Shown one piece after another: positions 32,232-39,169 of a stretch of DNA of 64,000 nucleotides (positions are counted from its first letter, which is position 1; each line of letters opens with the position of its first letter). The stretch is from Sciurus carolinensis (lineage: Eukaryota; Chordata; Mammalia; Rodentia; Sciuridae). A program made the translations under genes and the position numbers. The stretch lies in contig NC_062223.1 of NCBI RefSeq assembly GCF_902686445.1, forward strand, positions 59,235,998-59,299,997, in the 5' to 3' direction. The notes beneath the pieces were generated by a model, which worked only from the letters and a program-made list of their open reading frames with translations, searched no databases and had not been told where the DNA came from.

Positions 32232-32771
32232 GGTACCAGTAATGGAACCCAGAGGCAACACTGAGCCACATCCCCAGTCTTTTTAAATTTCTTATTCTCA
32301 GACAGGGTCTCACTAAGTTTCTTTTGGCCTCACTGAACTGCTGAGACTGATCTTGAACTTGCAATTCTCCTGCCTCAGCCTCCTGATGTCCTGGGATGAT
32401 AGTGTGCACCATTGTGCCTGGTTTAGAAATGAACCTTAAAGGGGAAGCAGCAGAAGGATATGTAGTAGCTCAAGAATTAAAATATAAATAAATTTAAAAA
32501 TTAGGTATAGTCACTTCCTTCATAATGATTCAGGGGACCGTGATATCATCTGGGAATTTGTCAACAAGTCTGTCTGTTGGACTATTTAGAAACTGTAGGA
32601 AGAACATTTTTATAGTCGGAATATCTTCAGTCACCTTTGTTCTCACCATGTTTATTTGATGCTTTTTTTGACTCACAGGTGGAGGACTTTATTAAAATTT
32701 TACATGAAGTCGATAAGGCCCTTGCTGATGACCTGGAGGAAAGCTTCCCAACTTTGAAGGTTCAGGCTTAA
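9280..32771 (+). CDS. SAAL1: SAAL1, serum amyloid A-like protein 1 (12 coding exons, 474 aa)
   Basis: Exons: 9280-9414, 10773-10886, 12045-12128, 16811-16890, 20109-20168, 20302-20417, 20889-21069, 23856-23938, 24026-24214, 28844-29040, 30797-30889, 32679-32771. They total 1425 bases, 474 codons plus TAA, and every junction keeps phase. The protein starts [10 protein letters not shown], has an acidic stretch at residues 13-19, then the conserved '[19 protein letters not shown]', '[20 protein letters not shown]' and a helical-repeat body ending in LKVQA. SAAL1 (SPACIA1) is known from work on synovial fibroblast proliferation and is thought to have an armadillo-like fold; its biochemical role is poorly defined. 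Despite the name it is not an apolipoprotein, and no signal peptide or membrane segment is visible. The chosen start matches the human N-terminus as I remember it. An in-frame ATG five codons upstream (9265) is possible. The donor after exon 9 is GC. Confidence 0.96.
9415..10772 (+). other. SAAL1: SAAL1 intron 1
   Basis: The first 200 bases continue the CpG island. About 9755-9990 is a plus-strand MIR ('tttgggcaagtcatctaacc' core). A pure A run lies at 10087-10115 and a T run at 10319-10332. About 10525-10620 looks like an L2 3' end. No other exon is needed or seen. Confidence 0.7.
10773..10886 (+). CDS. SAAL1: SAAL1 coding exon 2 (residues 46-83)
   Basis: Acceptor tttctgaag|ATT, donor GAG|GTATGA. 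It encodes [11 protein letters not shown], an acidic run, and [12 protein letters not shown]. 114 bases, phase 0 at both ends. Confidence 0.95.
11431..11574 (-). repeat. ID SINE with long 3' tail
   Basis: Minus-strand ID head (plus strand 'gtggtgctgaggattgaacc' to 'tacaaccccagcccc') followed by the extra segment seen on the plus strand as 'gttgtagatggacacaatac'. This belongs to the long-tailed ID group seen several times in this window. Confidence 0.9.
12045..12128 (+). CDS. SAAL1: SAAL1 coding exon 3 (residues 84-111)
   Basis: Acceptor tttatag|GAT, donor AGA|GTAAGT. It encodes [20 protein letters not shown] and on to CPRLR. 84 bases, phase 0 at both ends, so skipping it would keep the frame. 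Confidence 0.95.
12720..12960 (-). repeat. MIR SINE (diverged)
   Basis: The stretch 'gatttgaacctaggcctgac' and the preceding 'ccaaggccacacaactatta' are the MIR core in reverse orientation. It lies in SAAL1 intron 3. Confidence 0.7.
13398..15449 (-). mobile_element. 5'-truncated L1 with twin-priming inversion
   Basis: From about 14610 down to 13398 the minus strand holds the L1 ORF2 C-terminus, 3' UTR and an A-rich tail (seen as ttctttctttcttttttaaa). From about 14612 to 15449 the upstream part of ORF2 lies on the opposite, plus strand (143-codon piece starting [20 protein letters not shown]). The two parts are neighbours in a normal L1 but lie head to head here. An 8-bp repeat (ttcagatt) flanks the whole at 13390-13397 and 15450-15457. 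The frame is broken, so no active reverse transcriptase is made. Confidence 0.9.
14223..14234. repeat. G homopolymer within L1
   Basis: Run of about ten G after a T run, within the L1 3' part. Such runs are prone to sequencing or assembly error. Confidence 0.6.
15597..15711 (-). repeat. ID SINE
   Basis: Minus-strand ID with a nearly exact flanking duplication (ccctagatgattct at about 15583 and ccctaggtgattct at about 15712). Confidence 0.9.
15720..16800 (+). other. SAAL1: SAAL1 intron 3, right part
   Basis: About 16190-16330 is a MER5-like remnant ('gattcagtagatttacatgg'). The rest is pyrimidine-rich unique sequence. Open frames here show no family resemblance. Confidence 0.5.
16811..16890 (+). 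CDS. SAAL1: SAAL1 coding exon 4 (residues 112-138)
   Basis: Acceptor tttggcag|GAA, donor TGG|GTAAGT. It encodes [20 protein letters not shown], and the last Gly codon is split 2+1 with exon 5. Confidence 0.95.
17611..17850 (-). mobile_element. L1 3' end, severely truncated
   Basis: The plus strand shows the complement of the sciurid L1 3' terminus ('acatgacagtagaatgcatt', 'atacatgaatatagggtaat') next to a T-rich/A-rich tail. A short repeat (gagagattt) occurs at both ends (about 17610 and 17852). It lies in SAAL1 intron 4. Confidence 0.85.
18333..18540 (+). repeat. B1-dID SINE
   Basis: Opening 'gccaggtacagtggcactca' and an ID tail with 'gggttcaatccccaatacc'. Flanked by a near-perfect duplication (gaacaactgag at about 18321 and gaacaattgag at about 18548). 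Confidence 0.9.
18669..18752 (-). repeat. ID SINE (diverged)
   Basis: Reverse ID with 'ggaattgaatccaggacctc' and 'gagctatactctagcccc'. The tail is short and the element is old. Confidence 0.8.
18835..19517 (+). mobile_element. Solo LTR of a class II ERV with promoter signals, sense to SAAL1
   Basis: 683-bp LTR with TGTTG...CAACA ends and an exact 6-bp target duplication (tggaaa) at 18829-18834 and 19518-19523. In gene orientation it shows an inverted CCAAT (attgg, 18962-18966), a GC box (ccccgccc, 19002-19009) and a TATA box (tataag, 19028-19033), then a purine-rich stretch of GCAG/GAAG repeats (about 19050-19160). It is GC-rich compared with the AT-rich intron around it. No internal retroviral genes remain. 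It lies in SAAL1 intron 4 and interrupts an old L1-like sequence (18775-18834 and 19524-19620). Confidence 0.88.
19524..20108 (+). other. SAAL1: SAAL1 intron 4, right part
   Basis: The first 100 bases ('cattcatacaatggaatgct'-like) look like an old L1 3' region continuing from before the LTR. The rest is AT-rich with no recognised feature. Confidence 0.5.
20109..20168 (+). CDS. SAAL1: SAAL1 coding exon 5 (residues 138-158)
   Basis: 60-base exon. Acceptor ttttgtag|G, donor CAG|GTATGC. It encodes [19 protein letters not shown] and ends in a split Arg codon. Confidence 0.95.
20302..20417 (+). CDS. SAAL1: SAAL1 coding exon 6 (residues 158-197)
   Basis: Acceptor atcatgtag|G, donor AATG|GTAAGT. 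It encodes [20 protein letters not shown] and on to FIMSSSTN, with a split Val codon at the end. Intron 5 is only 133 bases. Confidence 0.95.
20715..20840 (-). repeat. ID SINE with long 3' tail
   Basis: Reverse ID ('gagaatcgaacccggtgcct') with the tail segment 'gttgttgatggacctttatt'. It ends about 50 bases before SAAL1 exon 7. Confidence 0.88.
20889..21069 (+). CDS. SAAL1: SAAL1 coding exon 7 (residues 197-257)
   Basis: Acceptor ttcttcag|TT, donor TACG|GTAAGT. It encodes [20 protein letters not shown], the [14 protein letters not shown] acidic loop, and VLEAAKQV. An ID SINE ends only about 50 bases before the acceptor. Confidence 0.95.
21927..22138 (-). repeat. B1-dID SINE
   Basis: Plus strand starts with a T run and 'ggtactagggattgaaccca' (ID part), then 'gctgaggttggctttgagct' and 'gcacgcaccactatactagg' (B1 head in reverse). 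It lies in SAAL1 intron 7. Confidence 0.92.
22895..23520 (+). repeat. B1-dID SINE split by a MaLR LTR
   Basis: The head (22895-22987) and the ID tail (23423-23520, 'ctggattgtaactcagtggt') form one SINE once the LTR at 22988-23417 and one copy of its 5-bp duplication are removed. Confidence 0.88.
22988..23417 (-). mobile_element. MaLR-type (ERVL-MaLR) solo LTR nested in a SINE
   Basis: On the minus strand the 430-bp element starts TGTTATGGTTTGAATGTGAG and ends in the AGCAGCGAAAAAGCTGACTA type of terminus, the layout of MST/ORR1-class LTRs. A 5-bp duplication (accct) lies at 22983-22987 and 23418-23422, as expected for this class. No internal region remains. Confidence 0.85.
23856..23938 (+). 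CDS. SAAL1: SAAL1 coding exon 8 (residues 257-285)
   Basis: Acceptor tgtacttag|T, donor TTG|GTAAGA. It encodes [20 protein letters not shown] and DDGIQAI. Intron 8 is the shortest in the gene, at 87 bases. Confidence 0.95.
24026..24214 (+). CDS. SAAL1: SAAL1 coding exon 9 (residues 285-348), non-canonical GC donor
   Basis: It encodes [20 protein letters not shown], then the [12 protein letters not shown] segment and KKEK. The acceptor is the less common AAG type (tattaag|TA); the nearby ACAG would put a TGA in frame. The donor is AAG|GCAAGT. The neighbouring GT (24219-24220) would shift the frame into exon 10, so the GC is needed for a continuous reading frame. Confidence 0.93.
24665..25960 (-). 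mobile_element. Old L1 fragment (ORF2 end and 3' UTR, reverse)
   Basis: The plus strand is the complement of an old L1 3' part: 'tttacccatttatctattga' , 'tgctgctataaacatgggta' and 'cattcctaccaacagtgtat' are hallmarks of the ORF2 C-terminus region. Many frame breaks. The sequence resumes at about 26695 after an unassigned block. It lies in SAAL1 intron 9. Confidence 0.85.
25961..26690. other. Unassigned block between two L1 pieces
   Basis: About 730 bases that match neither L1 nor a repeat I can name. The last 110 bases (about 26580-26690) contain a weak B1-like stretch ('aaagccagcctcagcagcag'). Open frames are short and show no recognised motif. It may be an older insertion or a diverged retrocopy. 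Confidence 0.4.
26695..27180 (-). mobile_element. Old L1 fragment, continuation (reverse)
   Basis: Plus-strand phrases 'attgctttggctattctgga' and 'ttaacaatattaattctgcc' are the complement of L1 ORF2 further upstream than the 24665-25960 piece, so both belong to one minus-strand L1. A (TA)n stretch lies at 27078-27110. Confidence 0.8.
27195..27290 (+). repeat. Young ID SINE
   Basis: Near-consensus ID ('gagatagctcagctggtaga', 'gagttcgatccccagcacca') with a pure A tail of about 19. Flanked by a 13-14 bp duplication (aaaagctgttgatt at about 27180 and 27291). Confidence 0.95.
27938..28034 (-). repeat. Young ID SINE
   Basis: Reverse ID with intact A and B boxes. Flanked by agctttattttt (about 27927 and 28037). 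Confidence 0.92.
28195..28330 (+). mobile_element. L1 3' terminus
   Basis: 'gcattctactgtcatgtgta' followed by 'aacaaataaaaatg' and an A-rich tail is the same L1 3' end seen at 17611-17850 and 32000-32150, here on the plus strand. It is strongly 5'-truncated. Confidence 0.82.
28331..28843 (+). other. SAAL1: SAAL1 intron 9, right end
   Basis: Pyrimidine-rich sequence with an L2-like stretch at about 28640-28790 ('cctcttgaaggctgatgcct'). No exon is required between exon 9 and exon 10. Confidence 0.5.
28844..29040 (+). CDS. SAAL1: SAAL1 coding exon 10 (residues 348-413)
   Basis: Acceptor tttgtacag|TA, donor AAG|GTAGAA. It encodes [20 protein letters not shown], a hydrophilic linker rich in E, S and K (residues about 370-388), and the conserved [19 protein letters not shown]. 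Confidence 0.95.
29114..29205 (-). repeat. ID SINE (diverged)
   Basis: Reverse ID with an internal 4-base insertion ('gggattgaatgaacccagga'). Confidence 0.8.
29206..29875 (+). other. SAAL1: SAAL1 intron 10, AT-rich stretch
   Basis: Strongly AT-rich with many short T runs. No feature recognised. Confidence 0.5.
29885..29972 (-). repeat. Young ID SINE
   Basis: Reverse ID, near consensus, with a 13-T run on the plus strand. Flanked by tcatttttgctttt at about 29875 and 29974. Confidence 0.94.
30025..30155 (-). repeat. ID SINE with long 3' tail
   Basis: Tail segment 'gttgtaggtgggcacaatac' plus ID head in reverse. Flanked by aaacatgcttcttt at about 30003 and 30156. Confidence 0.9.
30160..30796 (+). 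other. SAAL1: SAAL1 intron 10, right end
   Basis: Unique-looking purine-rich sequence ending in the exon 11 polypyrimidine tract. No other feature seen. Confidence 0.5.
30797..30889 (+). CDS. SAAL1: SAAL1 coding exon 11 (residues 414-444)
   Basis: Acceptor tattttag|GAG, donor GTG|GTGAGT. It encodes [16 protein letters not shown] and [11 protein letters not shown]. 93 bases, phase 0 at both ends. Confidence 0.95.
31258..32151 (+). mobile_element. 5'-truncated L1 (ORF2 C-terminus and 3' UTR)
   Basis: About 890 bases. The reading frame around 31408-31767 gives the L1 ORF2 end ('[20 protein letters not shown]'), then the 3' UTR and an A-rich tail. Flanked by an exact 10-bp repeat (aaggcatgca) at 31248-31257 and 32152-32161. 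It lies in SAAL1 intron 11 on the sense strand and is broken by frameshifts. Confidence 0.92.
32203..32425 (-). repeat. B1-dID SINE
   Basis: Long T run (32203-32231), then the ID tail in reverse ('ggtaccagtaatggaaccca') and the B1 head in reverse ('cctcagcctcctgatgtcct'). It sits about 250 bases before SAAL1 exon 12. Confidence 0.9.
32679..32771 (+). CDS. SAAL1: SAAL1 coding exon 12 (residues 445-474 and stop)
   Basis: Acceptor gactcacag|GTG. It encodes [20 protein letters not shown] and ends SFPTLKVQA with a TAA at 32769-32771. Confidence 0.95.
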   Translation: MEDFIKILHEVDKALADDLEESFPTLKVQA

Positions 32772-34030
32772 AAAATGAGTTGGAATTTCTTCTCCAAGAA
32801 ATAAACTTGATTTTTTTCATAGCTGAAATTGACATATAGGAAATATTAGATAAAACTGATAGTAAACCTAATTGCCCATTATTGTGCCCTTCCTCTCTAG
32901 ACTTACCTCACTTAGTTATTTGTCATTGAAATCTCAACTCTCACCTCCCTCCACTTTTAATATTGCTAAAGAGTTATTTATCTTATTTGAAGAAAGCAAA
33001 AATACAAGCTTACCTTTGAAGTTCTTTTTAGAATATTGAGGGGTTGGTGAGGATTTTCTATTAATTTGATTTTTATGTGAAAATTGTGGGTTGGTATCCA
33101 CTACAAGTACATTCAGCTACAGTAATAGAAAACTCTTATAGTAGCTTAGTCTTTATGTATTTTGTGTATTTATGCAATAAGAAGCCCAGAGCGGGGCAGT
33201 TCAGCTCTGAGAAGTGACTCAGGGACACTGCCTCCTTTCATCTTTCCATGAGACCTGCAATGTATACCTTTATATTCATGTTTATTGTTTCATGGCTAAG
33301 GGGTCTTTCATCTGCATTTAGAAAGAAAAAGAGGCAAGGGGCTTCCTCTAGCAAATCTTACGCTTTTTATTGAAAGGACAGCCCTCCCTGGCCTACTTAT
33401 CACATGGTCATTCTGAGTTGTAAATGTTTAAAATTTAGTATTTTTTTCTTTATAGTCTCTGTAGAAGAGAATAGTAAGAAAGAAGGGAGATGTGAATGTG
33501 AATGGTACTTGAATAGTCTGTGATGTTTGCCGCAACATGGAAATATGTTTTAGGCATTTTGTTAATTTGTGTCAATTCCTCTCCAGATTGTTAGTAATTA
33601 TTCAAAAGCAGTTATTGCTCTTAATTTACCTTTGTTACATTTCAAATTTTTTTCCCTATATTGGGCATATGAAGGCAGAAATGTTGTCATTGTGATAAAA
33701 GTACATTAGCTGAATTCTGTTTTCAGCATTATTCCAGTGGTTGAATTTCAGATAGTAATTTGCTTGAGGAAATTCAGATTATTGAAAATTAAGATTGAGG
33801 GGAGTAGGTAACTTCTGATGGTTTATGAACTGTGCTGTACACACTGTTACTCTGTATAGTGCTTCCTACTGAATGTATTGTATTCAGGTAATCAACCAGG
33901 TATGTTTAAAGAATCTTTCAATTTGTATTATTTCAGATACTAAAAGTGGAATTTCTGATGGATTTAAAGAAAATATCAGTTATGAGTAACACAGCTAGCT
34001 TTTTAAGCCCATTTCACATTTATTTTAGAA
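32772..34030 (+). other. SAAL1 3' flank
   Basis: AT-rich sequence after the stop codon. If the AATAAA at 32800 is not used, this may be 3' UTR. No repeat recognised. Confidence 0.45.
32800..32805 (+). terminator. SAAL1: Candidate SAAL1 poly(A) signal
   Basis: AATAAA lies 28 bases after the stop codon and is followed by a T-rich stretch (32810-32818). Its use would give a very short 3' UTR. Other AATAAA motifs lie downstream (for example 34782-34787), so longer transcripts are possible. Confidence 0.5.
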
Positions 34031-34125
34031 AATTTTTTTTTTTTTGTGTGGTACTGGGGATCGAACTCAGGGCTTTGTGATTGCGAGGCAAGCACTCTAC
34101 CAGCTGAGCTATCTCCCCAGCCCTA
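34031..34125 (-). repeat. Young ID SINE
   Basis: Reverse ID ('ggggatcgaactcagggctt' to 'gagctatctccccagccc'). Flanked by tattttagaa at about 34020 and 34125. Confidence 0.93.
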
Positions 34126-34134
34126 TTTTAGAAT

Positions 34135-36985
34135 GTTTAAGGCTGTGGTCTTGTCTCACACTTTGTTTTCTTTCCTTGGGGGATTTTTGTTCATAAAACA
34201 CAGAGAACACTGTTAGTGATAAAAGAAGACTGATTTCAGTTTGGAGGACATTTGATTGTTTAAAGTGTCACTGCTGAAAAGAGTGGGACCATAAAATTAA
34301 AATATTAGAGTTCAAACTCTTATCTGGTAGCTTTACTTAATATTTGCATGCCCTGAGGGCTGACCTTACTGATAGACTGAATGTGTTTGTATTTAACATG
34401 AGGTTTCAGAGGCACCAATGAAATGACCAGCTAGCTAATGCTAAAACTCCAGTCTTATTTAAGTATAAGGTTAAGAAGCAAATACCCTATAAAAATGACA
34501 CTTGAAATTATTGGCTTTATTTTTCTCATTGCATGTACATTTCACACTGTTTCCTGAGAACATGTCTTAAGTGGGAGAGCACTAGGCCCTGGGTTTCTGA
34601 GGAAGAGAGTGCCACCCAGAGGAAGTTACAGAAGGAAAAACATGGGCTACATCATAGGAAGGTGGGGTGTTCACATTTCTTTTACTTTGGATCTGACCTA
34701 ATTTCTTTACTACTTTTTTCTGTTATAACATTGTAACCTGCTACATACTTTCATAGTATTTTTCCTGAATCTGTGAATTATAATAAATAGATCAGTATTA
34801 AAACTTTTTAAATACTACATGATCTGAGGAGTTCACACTCTTTTCTCTATACATTTTTGCAGGGGAAGGGAAAAATTGAGAGGAACTTGAGTTAGCCTTT
34901 GTCATATATGGTGCTTTGTTTCTAATTAAATTTGAATTAGATTTTTTAAGTATTTAAATCTTTTTTTTTTTTGAAGACATGTTCTCCTGCCTTTTTAGAA
35001 CACATTTTGTCCTTGAAGTTAATGTAATATTATTAAATTCTTTTTTTATTGGCTGATCCATCTTTCTAGATTAAGAGCTTTTCCAACTCTTTTTAATTTC
35101 CCATTCCTTTACCTTTGAATTACTCATCTTGATAACTTTGGCATTTAAGTGAGAAAAAGTTTAAATGACACCTCTCAACATTTATACTTTTACACACGAA
35201 CACACACACACACACACACACTTTTTTTAATGAAGTGTATGCAGAAACCAACCATAGGCATTAAGGAACAACCTCTGTTTGGAGTAAATCATTAAATCTT
35301 AAGTGGACATCACTTTCTGTTGTATAGGACTGAGCTATAATGATGGTGTAGAACTGTGTTTGAGTAAATTGAAGAAAAGGAGTGCTGGAATTATAGATTA
35401 TCTTGCCTGTTTTAACTAGTATTCTTTATAACTTCATCAGTGTCCTATTTTTCAAGGAATAGATTTGTTTAATTTAGGATTAACCTGTTCTATATGAGCA
35501 TATTTTTTCTTTTACCACTGTATAACTTCAATATTTTCTCTGTTCCTGGCAGAAGTTTTAAGGAAGGGAACATAAGTAAACATCTCTCTTGAGATCCATT
35601 CTGATATTTTTCTTTTTATTACTAGTATTAAATCTAATCCAAGAACCATTATGAATAGTCATGTATTTATAATGAAATGGTATGATGTCTTAGATTTGCT
35701 TCAAAATCGTCTAGGATAAGAGGAAGGAAGGTGGGACAAGGGAAGTAAAACAAGATTGGCTGTGAATTGGAATTGCTGAAGCTGGGTGATGATTACATGG
35801 GGGTCTGTTACACTACTGCTCCCTTTATTTTTGTATATTTGAGGTTTCCTATTAAAGTTTATTAAAAGCAAATCACACATGATTTTTAAGCCTGAGTTTA
35901 ATTACAAATAATGTTTATTCCTTTTATGTCTCAAGCTATTATAATATTAAGTATTACTGAATTCGACAGTTGAAACCAGCACAAATACTTGATAGAAAAG
36001 ATTATCATCAATATATAACCAAGTATGTAAGATTTATTATCTTTACCTCATTGTTTCAGCTGACTTGACAAGTTTTTGCCTTGTCAAGAAACATTAGTGA
36101 CTACTAACCTGGTGGGAGTTGATGTCATATGTTTTAGCACCATAATGGTGTACTTTTGCTAACAGAATCTCTTAATCGTTAATCTTTAATGGGTAGTCTG
36201 TGGGTAGAGTAGTAGGAAAAGAAGCAGAATCACAGAGATAGGGATGGAAGTTTTCTAAGATATCACCTATGTCCAACACTTATTCTTTGGGCCAGTCAGA
36301 ACTACAAGAGTGGGTAAATGTCATCCTTAGGTCTGGACCAGGCCCAAAGCAGCAACCAAAGGAAACCAGGCAAGACTAAAAGACTAGAAGGAGGGCAACT
36401 TGTGGCAGATGCAGCCAGCCTTCTGCTCTCACCAACCTGACTGCTTTGTATTTCTGTATAGGATGCCGTCTGCATTGTTAATATTTGATGATGTACCTTA
36501 GGTTAATTTGCATAAAGTCAAATTTGCTTAAATATGATTTTGAACAACTCAGGGAACATCTGTAAGATGAAAGTTAAAGAAGCATCCCTGGGTTTCTAGT
36601 TAGTTTTATAGCCAAAGATTTTGGAATATTAGTCTACTCCTTATTCCATGATTATTGTGCCCATGTGACTATATTTTCTTCAGAGCTATATTTTTCCTGG
36701 AAGTTCATGCCTATAAACTTCCATAATTTAGCAGCACCATAGAATAATCATTTTCATTTTACTCTAATTTTTATATCTTAGGGCCCTGACAAGGAACACA
36801 GTTCTGAAAAAGGGCCATGTTACACTGAAATTAGACCTGGATAGAAGATCTGTACATCATCTGTGCTTTCTGATCAGCTATGGCATGGCTACTTGTGTGC
36901 ATCTCTAATAGTCAAGTTGGAATTAAACTGAAAATGATACAAAATCTGTCTAAGGTTGCGATAGACACCAGGATTAACTCTCCTG
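34135..36985. other. Intergenic DNA between SAAL1 and TPH1, no gene seen
   Basis: AT-rich. Contains a (CA)n run at 35196-35220 and several AATAAA motifs. I recognise no coding sequence or repeat family with confidence. Confidence 0.5.
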
Positions 36986-36994
36986 GTAGAAATG

Positions 36995-37235
36995 GCCACC
37001 ATTTGTTTGGTGTTTACTATGTGCCTGACACTTTATAATGATCTTTACATTGGTTATTTAATTCTACAATAATTCTAGAAGATAACTGCTATCATTTTAT
37101 AGTTGGGAAAATGAAGATTGAGAACATTAAGGAACTCTCCAAAGTTACATAGGTTGTAAGTAGGTGACCCAGGTTTGAATCTAGGCTTGCCTGACTCTAA
37201 AGCTTTTCCTTTGTACCACTATACTACACTTGCAT
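36995..37235 (-). repeat. MIR SINE
   Basis: 'ctatgtgcctgacactttat', 'agttgggaaaatgaagattg' and 'ccaggtttgaatctaggctt' follow the MIR consensus in reverse order. Confidence 0.82.
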
Positions 37236-37267
37236 CCTGTAGGTAGACATGGGCCAGATCATGAAAA

Positions 37268-37465
37268 TGTTTGTATATCATGGAACTCAGTGGTGCATGC
37301 CAGTAATCCAAATGGCTCAAGAGTCAAGTCAGGAGGATTATGAGTTTGAGGCCAGTCTCAACAATTTATTGAGACCCCGTCTCAAAAAAGAAAATGGTCT
37401 GTGTTGTAGCTCAGTGGTAAAGTGCCTCTGTGGTCAATCCCCAATACCCCTCATCTCATGCAAAA
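37268..37465 (+). repeat. B1-dID SINE (diverged)
   Basis: A B1-like head (with 'gaggccagtctcaacaattt') then an ID-like tail ('gtgttgtagctcagtggtaa'). Confidence 0.8.
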
Positions 37466-37929
37466 AAAGAAAAAGTAAGTGTTCATATATCTTGCGGAAT
37501 ATACAGCTGGGTCATTTGCTTTTTCATGTCCACTTCTTGAAAAGTTGTCTGATATACTTACATTCTTCCTTGGTTTCAGTGTGTGGTTGAACAAGAGAGT
37601 TCTGAGTTAAGCTGGGCAAGTCAGGTTGGCTCAGGAGTCATCTCCTGAAGATCATATACCTTACAAAAATGAAGGCACTCTTTGGGGGCAGTCAGTCATT
37701 TACTGACTGCTCTATTACAGGCATTATTGTGATCACTAGGAAGAAAATAGTGAATGAAACAATCTGCATAGTAGAAATACTGCAGTGGACAAAATAAACA
37801 AAAATCTTGGCAAGATGGGGCTTGCGTTCTAGACTGATATATAAGAGGAGCAGAGGAAGATATGGGTCTGCATAAAGGGATAGATGAAAGAGGTCATGCA
37901 GCCTATAGCAGATTGGATCATTATTCTCA

Positions 37930-38310
37930 AGTCTACCTCTGTGTATCTGTGTCCTTGCCATGGCTTATTGATGAATGGAGTATACTTTCCTGTCCCTAGA
38001 CTTTTGAGCCGGCCAAGTTGCTAATTTTTTAGAGCTGAAAGCAAAGTGCTTCAATGCGTTTATGCAATTTGATTCTAATGTTCCTGTCATTCACTGTGAG
38101 AAGATCATGAGCTGGGTAGCCATTGGTCCATGTAGGATGAGAAACATGGAACAAACCTAAACACATTCTATAGCCTGCAACCGGGAGTTCAGCCTAACCC
38201 AGCTGAGTTGCCAACTGTACACCAGTGAGCAAGAACTAAATGCTCATTGTTTTGAGCCATTAAGTTTTGGAGTGGTTTGTTACACAGCACTATTGAAGTT
38301 ATATTCTGAA
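37930..38310 (+). mobile_element. MLT1-like MaLR LTR remnant
   Basis: The 3' part 'attgttttgagccattaagt' and 'tggtttgttacacagcacta' matches the end of MLT1 LTRs. The 5' part is diverged, so the left limit is approximate. Confidence 0.6.
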
Positions 38311-38462
38311 ATACCCTGAGTGCAAAGCTGCCTTAGTGCTCAACTGCTTTCCAGGTCCATGTCATAGTCTTTTATAGGTTCCAGCAATAGTTCCTGTTTC
38401 AGGTGTCTGAGATATCCCCATGTCCCTATAATAAATTTCACATACAGCGAGTTCCACTTGAG

Positions 38463-39160
38463 ATGTAGTCATTTGCATTCCCATTCTTATTTTTTTAATA
38501 TTTATTTTTAAAACAACACATAACAGTGTATATCTTTATGAGGAACAGTGTGATTTCAGTAAATATTCAAACTGCAGTGATTAGATTAGAGTAATTGATA
38601 TATTCATAACCTCAAACATTTATCATTTCTTTGTGTTGGGGATATTAAAATTCTCTAGTAGCAGTTTTGAAATATACTATTAATTGTTGTCAACCATAAT
38701 TACCTTACTGGTCTATAGAACATTAGAAACTATTCCTCCTAACCAATGCACCTCTATCCATTAGTCCTCTATCTCCTGTCCTCAACCTCCCCAGCCTCTG
38801 ATTACCACTATTCTCTATATTATGAAATCAACTCTTTCCTTTTTGCAGCACCAGGAATTGAACCCAGGGTCACTCTACCACTGAGCTCTATATGTCACCC
38901 CCTTTCAATGTTTAAAAAGTGTCTTAATTAGCTTTTTTTTTTTTTTTTTTGAGACAGGATTCTACCAGATTGCCTGGCTGATTTTAAACTTTTGTCCTCC
39001 TCCCTCAGTCTTCCCAGTCACTGAAGTTACAAATACCACCAAACCTGGCTTGAAATCAACTTTTTTCATTTCCACTTGTGAGAACACGCAGTATTTGTCT
39101 TTCTGTGCCCTACTTGCTTAACATCATGCCCTCTATTCCATTCTTATTTGAGATTTAAAA
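38463..39160 (-). mobile_element. Old L1 3' UTR fragment, interrupted by SINE
   Basis: Plus-strand phrases 'aacctcaaacatttatcatt', 'atagaacattagaaactatt' and 'ccacttgtgagaacacgcag' are the complement of old mammalian L1 3' UTRs. A SINE occupies about 38845-39050. Confidence 0.8.
38845..39055 (-). repeat. B1-dID SINE (diverged)
   Basis: Reverse ID part ('caggaattgaacccagggtc'), a T run at 38934-38950, then B1-like 'gagacaggattctaccagat'. The short repeat 'tgaaatcaact' lies at 38823 and 39052. Confidence 0.8.
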
Positions 39161-39169
39161 AAAATCTCA

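Noticed and set aside
34782..34787. Downstream AATAAA as the SAAL1 3' end
   Set aside because: Possible, but 2 kb past the stop with several other AATAAA motifs between. Nothing in the sequence favours it over the signal at 32800.
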